From the NCBI GenBank assembly GCA_013397455.1, contig VYZB01000133.1:718145-782144 (forward strand): 64,000 nt of DNA, in the 5' to 3' direction. Position 1 is the stretch's first letter; every line of letters starts with the position of its first letter. Of this stretch, positions 27,301 to 39,300 are shown in pieces. Position numbers and translations under genes: made by a program. Under the pieces are notes generated by a model, which was not told the origin of the DNA, made no database searches, and saw nothing but the letters and a program-made list of their open reading frames with translations. Source of the DNA: Crotophaga sulcirostris (lineage: Eukaryota > Chordata > Aves > Cuculiformes > Crotophagidae).

Positions 27301-30300
27301 AAAAACTTCTCTCTTTCTAAATGCAGCAGAAGTGTGCTGGGAGGCTGCCAGCTCCCTGTTGTGCTCAGTCCTGTGCTCAGGGGCTGTCTCGGGGTCAGCA
27401 GTTCCACACGCACGGCCAGGCTGGGAGAGCTGGCCTTCCAGGGGGCTCTGGACCAAGCCTGTGCGCCTCGCCAGGACCTCTCCTGCCTTTCTCGCGTGTT
27501 CTGCATCGCTGTCGGCACTCGGGTGCCTTTGAGGCTCGGTGGGGAGGGCAGCTTTTGGCGCAGGTGTGGGGGCCGGTGCGCCGCGGGGCTGTGTGCCCCT
27601 GCCCGGGGGGCGCCGCCGAGCACACCCAGCCCGGGGATCCTCTGGAGTGTGAGGCGCTGCATAAATATAAAGCGTTGCCACAGCAACGCGATGTCACGCG
27701 ATGCACTTGCGTAAGATGAGCAGCAGATCCCCGGGAAGCGGAGATCCCGTGCGCCTCCCCGCTCTGTCTCCGCGCCCGAGCCCTCCGCTGGGTGCGCGGG
27801 GCTGCACCGGGGGCTGCTGGTGGCGCTGGAGGTTTCCCCGGCGCGCCTTTGGGCTCGGGAATGGGTGTCGGCCTCGTGTCCGAGAGCAGCCCCCTGCCCG
27901 TCCGAGATGTACAGACCCCGCTCTGATGCACCGCCTGGTTAATCCGGAGCGATGCCGGGGGGGGGGGGCAGCGCTCGGGCGGGCGGTGCTCTGCTGCCCC
28001 CTGCCGGCCGCCCGCGGGAGCGCAGCGCCGCTCCTGACCCGCTTCGCTTCGCTTCGCGCTTGTTTGTTTATTTATCGGGGCAGGGGGGGAAACCCACACA
28101 CAGCAAAAAAAATAAATAAAACAAGAGGGCATTTCACCCGTTTCACTCAATGTCCTGGCAGGCCCCGGGAGCTGTTCGTGGGCTCCTGGTGCCGCTCCCT
28201 GCAGGGCTCCGTGCTGCAGCGGTGCCGCTCGTGCACTCGCACGGCTGAGCTGAGCTGTCGGGAAGAGGGAACGCTCTTCCTTGTGCTGTGGAAGCGGTGG
28301 GAATGGGCACGATGTGCTGTGCCAGCCTTTAGCAATCAGAGAATTAACATTTACACATTCCAAATGGCCTGTGTATTCACGTTCCAGCTGTGTGTGTGTG
28401 CACAGGTGTGTTTACAGTTAAGGAAACTTGGCTAAAGGGTTTGGAATGATTTAAATGCAACATTTTATGAGAATTGCTTGAAAACTGTCATTAATCAGGG
28501 CATGAGAAATCAGATGGCATCCAAGCAATCTAATTAAAACTTAATGCTTTCGTTTCAGTCAACAATGTGGGAATTTCATATGATTACCCTGAATATTTCC
28601 TTGATATTCCAGACCTGGATAAAGTAAGTGCTTTTATGGTACTTTCTAGTGTTCTCATTTTTAGCACTAAATGCTTAATGGGTACAGCAAAAGCATTTAG
28701 GTTTGGTTAAGGTACTCGCATAGCAAGGTTTCCTGATTAGAATTAAGGGTTCAAAAAGCTAAGAAATTTACATGAGCAACATAACACAGTTCAGATGATT
28801 TGTGTTTTGTAATGAGTCTTCCCTGCTTCTTCATTTTGTATTTCTATTTCAGACAGATGCTCTGGGGTCAATATCTGAATTCCACTCCTGTCTGTGGTCT
28901 CACCTGGTAGCTGTTCTTGAGCTGCTTTAGCTTGTGGGGTGGTTCTTACATGACTGAAGAGGAGGGAGGCAAGAGGCTTCATGGGTGGAAGCTGCATATT
29001 GCATAACAGTGTTGTGAAACTTGAATGTGACAGTTTTAGACAGTTTGTAGTGTAAGGGCAATCTTGGTTGCACTGAGTACTTTAAAAACTGACTCTGAAG
29101 GCTTTCACTGGTGCATGGTTTTGTTTCCAACCGTGTTCACTGTGGGTTTGTGCTTTCTGCTTAAGTGTTGATAAATATATCTGTTTTTTGGTTCACCTTC
29201 AAGTAAGCTTCATAGTATTTAGCAAAACCCACCATCTTTTTTACCTGATAAGTAAGCTTTTAAGTCAAAAACAGTGTTATGAGATGGTGAAGCAGAGAGT
29301 ACAGACATTCATTTATGAACATGTCTAAAGTATCACAATTCATTAAAGTTTATGAATATTGCAAATAGTGTACAGTGTCAATGTGGTACATCTGTGTTGT
29401 TTTTTAGTCCCTAATCAGAGAAAAAACTTCATCAAAAACAATTCACAGGCTTTGCTTTGAAAGCAAACCCAGAGGGCGTGTAAATATTGATCACAGAACT
29501 TGAAACAACAAAACTCAAAACTTTTGTTTTCTTGTAGACAATTGACAAAATGGTCAACATTAACATCATGACTGTTTGTAAGGTAAGTGCCTCATTACCA
29601 ACACTTGTTCTTCATCTTAGTTCAAAACCAGTAAACAATTAAGTTGTCTGAAGCAATTACTTTCACCTATTGGGCTACAGGTTCATTTTTCATCTTGGAG
29701 TAACCCAGAGGTTATGATTGTAGTGTGAAATATAATTTGTTGCAAAGATACCTATTAGCTATTTAGAAGACAAAGGTATGTATGCAAAACAACCTAATGC
29801 TTCTTCATGCTTGCCATTCTAGTCCTTCTTGTAAATTATGCATTCTTCTCCCTGTTATCTGTGTTTCCTGAAGTAGGAAACCCTTATCTCTGTACACCTA
29901 AGTTGGTTTTTTTTTGTACACTGTAGTGAGAAGACACTTAAAGATTTTCTGCAAAATACATAAATAAGAAGGAAAGCCAAGTTTACAGAAGTGTGCATTA
30001 ACTTTTGAAGTAAAGTAATGTTCCCTATTTGGTATTTAAGCGGAAGTTTTTATTATGAAGAAATAACCTGACTTCAGGCCGTGCCACTGTTTATTAACAT
30101 GAGGCCCATTCAAAAATCGGAGATTCATCCTGGTATTTCAAAGCTTAAAAGGGACAAAGGGAAGCAGCTGCTTCCGAGAGTCAGGGAGTCAACTGGTGTG
30201 TTATCAGTGAGTGCTGAGGAAGGTCATTGTGATTATTCACTGCTAAACCTTAACTTTCTCTTCTTGTGCATAAAAAAACCCTTGGGTCTCCACTAGCTGA

Positions 30301-33300
30301 GTGTTAACCTTTTGCCACAAAGCCAAAGTATTAGGTGTTTCAGAGATGGCTTGAAAGATCTTACTTTCTTGCAGCTATTCTGATTAGGTTAAGTATTGAA
30401 TTGTGGTGCTGTCTGGGAGCCTAAACTGTAGGTGTTTTGTTTCCAGGTGAGGATGCACAGAGCACCTTAAAACAGTGCCTCTGTAAGATTTCCACACCTT
30501 ACCAAAGCATAGGCACACCGTGAAAATGTAACCTTTGTGTCACTAAATGGGACTGTTTATGTCAGCTTGCTGGTGCTGCCTCTCAGTTCCATGTGTGTTT
30601 TATTTAACATCTTAGGGATACTTGCTGCAATGTCAGAAGTGCTACAACAGTGGGTTTTCAGAGACCTGACCAGCACTGACTTTTAGTCGACCGAGGATTA
30701 TGGTGCACGGTGTGTTGTTGCACTCCTGCAAGTTCTTCATCAGAGAAGACAGTTATTAATGGGCACAGCTACTGCAGGTGTCAATGTGAAGAAGCATTTT
30801 AATACACGGACCTCTTAGCCAGAGATTAGTGTAATCGGAAGGATGCCTCTTTGAAAATGTGACATCGGTGCTGTGCCAGCAGAGGGAGTGCACTCTTCAG
30901 TGATTAAAGTATTCAGGGTGTCAGTCTTCGTGGAAGCATTTTAGGACAGAAAAGTTACAGATAAACTACTTAAACATGTATTTCTGAAGACATAGGCTAT
31001 GATAATAGTTGAGGTCTACTTCAACTTGGTATACACTTTTAATTCCAGAGATGCAGCCAGATTATATTGATTTCTAAAATAAACTAGTGCTGTTTTGTGG
31101 CTTGAGTGTTCATGTTTATGGTGAAGGATTTAACAAAACTGTCAGTTTTACAGTTTCTTGTAAAATTTGCATTGTCTCACCCTCTTCACATTCTACTGTG
31201 ATTGTCTTCACATGTATAAAAAATAACTGAATATCTACTTGCTGTGTGTTAATAGCATTTTTCCTTCCATTTGAAAGCTTTTTCCTTGACCGTAGCAGGG
31301 CACTACTGGGTAAAATCAGTTTGAGCATTTGCTTCCAGGCTTGAATGTGTTTCCTCTCGCCGGGAGCCTGTTGTGTCTCTCAGCAGTGAGCACGCAAGGT
31401 GCTTCTTGTTTTGGGGAGAGCAACCTGCTCCAGTGAAAGGTGTCCCTGACCATGGCAGGGGGGTTGAAACTGGAGAATCTTTAAGGTCCCTTCCAACTCA
31501 AACCATTCTATGAGAGGAACACACAGTTGGAAATTGGCCCTAACATAGCAAAGGGGGGAGTAACTCACGTGTATGTGTATGCTTTGGTCTGTGCTAACCT
31601 TTGCCTTCATCACCATACTTATACTTCATATTGACTCTAAAATACAAAGGAATAATAAGCCTACAAGATTAAGGATTTTTATCATCACCAAATTTGAGAG
31701 GCTCATAATTTGCTTATGTCTTCAAAATGTGTAAATACTCTGTGTTTAACTGAGATATCTAGTTTGTTGCTCTAAACAGGGAAAACTTTCCTAAAAATGT
31801 TGCTCAAAGGAAAGTCACTGGCAAAGAACAGGGCTTGCAGCATGTTAAGTTTGTAGTTCCCTTTTTATGTCCCATGCCCCTTTGTGGTTACTGACCATAC
31901 CACATGGGTTATTGCACGGTTTTCTATTAAATTGACATCAGATTTGCTTGCCAGTTTTTGCAAATATAGATCATTCTTGTTCATCTTGGGTTATGAGCTT
32001 CATTAAGAACTTATTGTTTCAAAAGAGATAAATTATAAAAACTTAATAGTAGATGCTGAGAAGAGGTTTCATGATCAATTTTACTATCAGTGCATGAGTA
32101 CAATTCCTTAGTTCTTTCAGTGCAAGGTTTGCAAATGAGTTGTGCAGGCACAGTGTCAGTTAACTCTTTGTTAAACAGCTGGTGCAGCTGTGAACTTGTG
32201 TGAACCCCCTGCCCAGGCGCTATGGATCGTCGTAGCAGTGATAGCTTTTACATGCGTGGGTGCACCACGGGGAATTGCCAATCTTTAAAAAGTTATTTTG
32301 CTTTGAGGTTTCTATAATTTCCCCCCAGATTTGTGAGTGAGATCTGAAGGATGCTTCTTAGCTGCATAGCAAATCAGAAATGTTGTCTAAATTCTCTAGC
32401 TTCATCCTTTTTTGCACTTGCATAGGCTTAATTATAGATCATTATACCTTTTGGAAGTGGAAAGAGTAACTTGCAGTCATAACATCTTACCACAGAGTGA
32501 TTTCTCTCTGAATATACAACTGTAGTATTAGGTTTCTGGCTTTGGATAATTGTTGTCCAAGATTTGTGAAGGATTACTTTGAATATTTACCTCAGATTTT
32601 CTTACTGTGTTTTAGCAATCTGAGTGAATATTGCTTGAAAAGTATTAAAAATTTTACAAATTATTGTTCTTTCCCTAAGCTCTACTCCTGAGCTATTGTT
32701 TGGATCAGAGTGAGAAGAACTACAACTTGGTGATTACTAAGAATGGGATTTTTCTTTTTTCTGAAGAAAAAACACTGGAAATGCAAGGTTATGACTTCTA
32801 ACTATTCATTAGTCCTCTAATAGGAGCTTTTAAGTGCAGCACCTGTTTTAGAAGATAAATCTAGCCATATGGCTGTGCATTTTTGTCTCTGCAAGTAGGA
32901 ATCTCTGATTCTTCTGGCTAAAATTGGTGTTCCTTTTTCCAAGATTAGAAGGTAGAAGACAGATCTGGTAAGGAAGAATGGACAACACAGCCAGGGCTTC
33001 CAGGCGTGTAGTAAATGCAGCTGTAGATAAACAGACATCAGTGGAAGACAGCTGCCCGTGAAAGATTAATGAAATAGTCTGTAATGAGTCTCTACCTTAA
33101 GTTAACCATTTTCTGTGAGCGTAGAACCATAGAATCGTTGAGGCTGTAGAAGACCTCTAAGACCATCAACCCAACCATCAGCCCAACACTGCTGTGCCTT
33201 CTAAACCGTGGCCTGAAGTGCCACGTCTGCACGTGTAGCATCCTACGTGCTAATAATTCCTGTAGACTCAGACTTGCAATGCTCTAGCATTTATGAAATA

Positions 33301-36300
33301 CACCCTGTTATCGCCAAACAAGACCTGGCTAAAATTCAGATTCTTTATCTTGCAGATATTTATTCAATCCTAGATGTTTGTAGGACTGCCTATTTTATAA
33401 TGGCATGTCTGAGATCATAGCTATTGAAGGCAAGAGTGTTAGCAAGTTTGGCTGCTTTGGATAAAGGTCATGCAACATATGGACACTTACTGGTGGCAAA
33501 ACTGCATTTCTACTATAGCTTTTGTTTGAATTAGTGCTGGGAATATTTTGCATGGATGTACAAGGTATAAATTTGCCAGACCTGAATACGGTAGCAGAAT
33601 GCCCAGCTAATGTTTTTCCAATTGTGCTCTTGTACTGCTGGAACAGTCTCAGTGTGGACTTAGCTGGGTGATGGTGAGTCAGAGAGTTGCCTTCTGTTAC
33701 TTTATTCTTTAAAAAACCTATATTTTTTCTGTACATAAAGATACTGATTATATCCCTTTCACACATCACAAGATGTAAAGATATAGATAGGAAAAGCAGT
33801 TTTCCCCTATTTCACAGATTTGAAGTTCTCTCAAAGTAATAATTTAATGGAAACAAATAGAAGTGATGTCGAGTATGAAATTTAGTTTTGCCATCAGTTG
33901 TTTTTTGGGGATGGGTGAGAAGGAATTGACTACCTGTCCAGCTGAACTTTAAAAACAGACTGTTTAACACAGCTGGTGGTGAGAGACTTCTTGATTTCTT
34001 CCTGCATTGTGTACTTATCGTTACATCTCAGCTGTCAGTGACTTCATAGTTTTTTTTAGTTTATATAAGTCAAACAATTATCTAAACACATTTTCCTGTG
34101 CTCTTGTGTGGGCATCAGGAGTAACCAGCAGGTCTGTGACGTGCTGTTAGGGCTGCACGGTGGGCTGCAGGTTGGATTTAGGCAATGACTGCGTTTGTGT
34201 GGATTTATGACAAAGTTTCAAACGTGGGATCCCCTCTGCATTACAATGGGAGATCCTGTACTGTTTTTTCAGACCACTTTTGGGTTGCCTAAGGGAGGGT
34301 AATTTCAATGCACGTCCACGTGTCAGTCTGTGGAGGTGACGTACAGCATCACACTGCCCTTGAGAGACGAGGAACAGTGTGCTGCCTTTTGCCAAGGGAT
34401 CTGTGGCAGAGATCATAAAGCTTGCTCCACATAAAAGATCTGCCAGTTTTGAACTAGTCTTAAAATCAGCCCAAATCATTTTTTATCCTTTAACGCTGAA
34501 ATAAATAGCTGTTTCTACGTGACTTCTGAAGCATTAGTGTATGAAAAGCTCATGTATACTCAGACTTAATGTTGGAGGTTTTTTTGAAGTTGCATCAGAT
34601 CTGTTTATCTTGGTGATGTTTACGAACTCCGAATACTTAGTTTGACTTCTGGGGCAGTGCTGAGAGTTAAATATGTCAACAGCTGACTTCATGAAAGTAA
34701 GCTCTGTTCAACTGCTGCTTGTACAGTTCCTTATTGGAGCTGTCATGCAGCATAGCTGGTGGCAGGATCTGTTCTAAGTGAGAAATACCAATTAAATACA
34801 AAACACAGCCCTTCTCTACCATTTTCTTTGTGTTAACTGCAATCAATTGATATTCTGTTTCTTTTGTGGTTTTTCTCCTTTATTCCTGAAAGTGTATGAT
34901 TTATAATTTAAAAATTTTAAAAAAGAAACAACAACAAAAAACCCCAAACCAAGATTCTGTCATATGTAAGGGCTAATGCATGGTAATATGAATAGCTTGC
35001 TACAATAAGATTTGTTTCTTTATGATAAAAGTGCCTACAGGTGGTGTTGCTCCTTATATGCTGATTTCTTTTTCTGTGTGTGTGTGTTTTTCCTCCCATA
35101 CGACTCAAACATTTTATGTTTTAAGCTATAAAAGTAATTTGGTATCAGTGGGAGTACCATTACATTTTGGTGCCATTGGTATTTTATTACTGACTCCTCA
35201 CTGTTCTCAAGAACTTTGTTGGCACACCTTTTAATGATGTGAAAAGTGGTAACAATTTATATTTCTTGTCTGATCTGTCTCTGGTGTCAGTGATGTGACA
35301 TTTATTAACAGGGTTGATTGGAGGCTGGCTGGGTAGTTTCTGGCACAAGCTGAACTTTGATGACATTACTTCTTAAAGGCAGAACTTGGTTTTAAATTGT
35401 ATTTTAGGACGATAGTAATTAACAGTAGGAAAATAAACTATTTCACACTAAATGAAAATTTTTCAGAGTTTGGATCAAAGCTTGATTTGTTTCATCAGAA
35501 CTGTGTTGTCTGCAATGTGGAAGCTTGTTTTAGGATTATGGCTCTGGAGAATCCTTCAACCAGGTTGTAAATAGATTGCTCGTTGTCCTAGTGAAGGCAG
35601 GAGCTTCCAGAGCAGTGAGGAGGTTTGCCAGACAACTTCCCTTGTGAGGGTGTAGGCGAAACATACTGTGAAAACATCTGTGTAATGAGCAAAAAGTGTT
35701 CTTAAATGTTTTTTGTAGGTGACATAATGTTGGAAACTTATCTTCACTGGTTCTGTCCAGCGCTCCTGCTACTCCACAGTTTATTTTAGCTTAATATCTG
35801 AAGTTCAGTAAGCCTAGCTCAAATGCATTGGATACTGTGTTGAGTCTTGGCATGAGTGGTAAATTTAGTCAGTCTTGAGTGAGATAGGTGCTCTTTGTGG
35901 GGAGAGAGAGATCATACACGTGCCATGGTGCTCTGGTGTTTAACATTGTGCAGAGGCCATGGATTCTGCAGAGCAGTGGAGACACTTCTTTGTTTGCTCC
36001 TGTTGTACTCACAATGCGAGCTGCAGGGGCTCACCAGGTTCTGTGCACACACTGCTCGACAGAGCCAAGTTACCCAGGTAGAACAAAAATAAACTGCCTA
36101 CGCAAAGTATGGTCTCTGCTTCCCCAAACCTTGGCTGTGGTGGAGGGGGTGGCAGCTGCTTCTGGGAGGAAGGGAGGCTTCCCTCGGCCTCTGCCGCCTG
36201 GTGTCTGCATTCCCAGCCATCATGAATGTTTTCCTTTTGCAGATGACACGATTGGTGCTGCCCGGCATGCTGGAAAGGTGAGTCACGCTAACACTATCCA

Positions 36301-39300
36301 GACAAAGTCATCATTATTTATAGGGGAGAATCCTTTCTTGAAAAATTCATTACTGTGACTAATCGGCCTAGTCTCCATGTTTTAATGGCAGGGTAATGCT
36401 GGGTGAGTCACGCTGATGGTGCATGAATCATCAGATGGTGGAAGCCTTTTCCACTCGATTCCCTTTTTATTTTTCCTCTCCTTTCTCCACTGTTGTGGTG
36501 ATTCCTTTTAGAACAGAATTAAAAAGCCCATCTGACTCATCAGCACTAACTCAACAACCTGCTATTCTGAGGGGGTGGTTACAGTTCCTGGGAATAACCT
36601 TCTTAAGGCTATTTCTCTAAGTCATTGTAAGTAAAATGGATGCAAAGAATATGTTCTCATTATACAGTAGGAAGTATATTCAGGAAAGTCTGTGATCATT
36701 TGGAAAGGCAGAATTGGAGACCAGCTCTTTAAAAAAAAGAGTTAATGCACACCACTTTTGCTGCAGAAGACGTGTAGTGACTTCCTGGCTGGCTCCCAGG
36801 TGAAACTAAAAGGTGCAGAGTTCCCATGTGGTCCCTCCAGGCTGTTTTCTAGCTTGTGTTGATTGTCCCAGGCTGTTTGCCAGCTCTGCGGTGTGAACCC
36901 TGGCTTGCTGGGGGTTGCCCTGGGTCAGGTGTGAGCTGCACTCGTAATACTGAGGAAAGCTGTGCAGAACCATGCCTGACAGTCACGGTGGTGCTGCCCC
37001 TAAATGAATGCTGTAGGAGGACAGGGCAAACCTCCAAATCTGGCAGATTAAAAAAAAAGATGGGTATTTCTTATATCATCCCACTATCTGGGAGTCTACA
37101 TTGCAGATCAGAATTCAATTATTCAAGCGTTGCACAGATGCAGAGCAAACGTTTCGCGTCTAAACCAAGGTTAAGTGGGTGCAAACTGTCAGAGCCAGTG
37201 GCCAGTGTGGGAGTCAGTGTCTACCACATCAGGGGGATGGCGAGCTTAGATGTTTAGTGAAACAACCAGGAGATAAGGAGGAGTTTATTTAATGTAAAGA
37301 AACTTGAATTAGAAAAGAAGACCCAAGACAGAGCTCTGGGGTGGGGGTGTAATATTTCCCAGAAAAGCTGGAGTAGAGGATGGATGAAGATTATGTTACA
37401 GTGGTGGTAGCTACTCAGGGTTTGTAAATCAGAAGTTATTCCTTGCCCATTTACTATTATTAATAGATAAAGCCTTTTGTGAACCACCACTCTGAAGATG
37501 CCAACGTGACCAAAGCCATTCTGCTTTCTAAGGATTTAATGTTGTTTTGTTATCAATTTTTGGAACTTCGAAGCTCTAACAATTTCTTGACTCCATTTCT
37601 TCTTTATCTAAAGAAATGTTGTGGTTACCCACGTGGCAGAGCTGATCGCTTCAGCTTCTCATGACAGAATGATGTGCTTACAGAGTACCCTGAGTATGTT
37701 TTTCTGTTATGTATTAACCTGAGTAAGATGATTTGAATGAAAGGCAGCAAACCAGGATTCTGCTGACTTCTGATTTTGACTATCCTTGAGCACACCATGT
37801 CATGTTTTTTCTCGCTTTTCCTAACTACATGATTACCTCAGTAATCTCAAAGATAAATCGTCAAGAAGCAGCTTGGAAAGGAAAGGTTAATAGTGGTTAA
37901 AAAAAGTACACGTATTGAACTTTTTCCTGTGTGTGAGCAGCCACTTTGAATGACTCTTCATTCGAATTAAGGCCTTGGTTTCTGTCCCAGGAAAAATATT
38001 TGAAAAAGCTTCCTTTTTCTGCTTGTCTTTTTAAAGTCAGATGGGTTTGCAGCCCACAGAAGCCATGTGTGCAGCTGCTGACTCCTGCAAAGCCACAGCT
38101 CACAGACCATTAACACTGCTAAGAGTCTGTAACCACAGGAGGACGTGTCTGTCCAGCAAATCCAAAAGTGTGAACCAATGGTGGCTGTACTTGGCTGTTC
38201 TTTGGGCCAACCATAAATTTTTCAGATGGGATCACGAGTTGGGAAAAAGGGTTCCAGGCTCTAAGAATAAAACTAGAATAGGAATATCATTGTTATTTCT
38301 CACTTGTTCAAGGAGAACAGCGTGTTGAGTGGACAGATGTGATGTAGTATGCTGTAGCATCTTGCAGCTATAGTGCATACTTTTATGTATTTGAGTGTTG
38401 GTTTTATGGCAATATATTGCAAGACAGATACAGAAATAGGGCAGACTTTGTATGCTTTGCATCCAGGTCTGTAAGGAGAAAACACAACAGCATCTTGGTG
38501 TGTCTCTTACTTTTTATTTATAATAAACATAGCAGCATTAGATGAATGCCACTTCATGAAACCCTGCTGTGGCTCCTCTCCCATGCCCTGAACGCTTTGT
38601 GCCAATTTATGATCTGTGGCTTCCTATTACACTTAGGTGAGCAGTTCCTCTGTAAATTTTCAGGCTACCCTCTAAGGTGGGAGACTTGTAGAACTGAAGA
38701 TCAAAGCTTGATGTCTTTGAGAACAAAAGAAATAACAACAACAAAAATTAGGTGACTGTTTCTAGACAAATATCAAACTATGGTATTTATTGCCAGGGAA
38801 GTAGCAAGTGCATAATTACATTACAGAGGAAGCTTGCTCTTTCCACTTGGCGTGCAGCTGGAGCAGGCACTGGTTGCCACAGCAACAGGGAGATGGCTAA
38901 ATATAGCCTCTCTGGCGCTGGACCACTTAAGGTAGAATGATGGGGAGGTGTAAGGGTGTAGGCCTGACTCTCTTCATCTTGACCAACTTTTTTTTTAAGT
39001 GCACCGTTGAGTTGCATGGACCCAAAATTTCCTTTTGCTGCACTGGTGCTTGCGTTGTTCTTCAGATCCCTCCCTAAAAAAAATTCTTATGCAATTCATC
39101 CAAGAAGCAGTATTGTAATTGGAGTAATTGGAAGTGTTCTGCCTACATGTATACTTCTGCATTTCCTTTTATCTGGAGCTTTTAGGTTATAAGCTTGTAA
39201 AGGTAGGGCTGTTTTCTTCATAAAGACAAAACTACAGACTGCAAAACCCACAGTGGCATTGACTGCTGCAAGAGAAACCAATGCATGGAGCATCTGCAAG

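Larger units (their letters stand above)
27320..28320. promoter_or_regulatory. Intronic CpG-island-like block in HSD17B12
   Basis: About 1 kb of markedly GC- and CpG-rich sequence lies between exons 4 and 5, in an otherwise AT-rich intron. It contains an RFX X-box palindrome (27674-27687) next to an A/T-rich ataaatataaag stretch, a strong CTCF-like match on the minus strand (27993-28007), a 12-G run (27957-27968) and three GCTTC repeats (28041-28055). Long open frames on both strands reflect the lack of AT-rich stops and show no recognisable domain. It could be an internal promoter, an enhancer or simply a GC-rich spot. Confidence 0.5.
24452..28558 (+). other. HSD17B12: HSD17B12 intron 4
   Basis: The first 2.8 kb is ordinary AT-rich intron with nothing recognisable. 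The last kilobase before exon 5 holds the CpG-rich block listed separately. Confidence 0.85.
28624..36242 (+). other. HSD17B12: HSD17B12 introns 5 and 6
   Basis: Intron 5 (28624-29537) and intron 6 (29583-36242). Intron 6 contains the sense CR1 end at 31.4 kb, the antisense CR1 end at 33.1 kb and a CTCF-like core at 30876. A short TG run lies near 35085. Nothing else is recognised. Confidence 0.8.

Noticed and set aside
27395..28435. Long overlapping open frames (322 codons minus strand, 244 codons plus strand) in the intronic CpG-rich block
   Set aside because: GC-rich DNA lacks chance stop codons, the frames overlap on both strands, and neither shows a domain or a plausible exon structure.
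35888..36358. 156-codon plus-strand open frame overlapping exon 7
   Set aside because: It reads exon 7 in a different frame from the conserved protein and has no recognisable domain.
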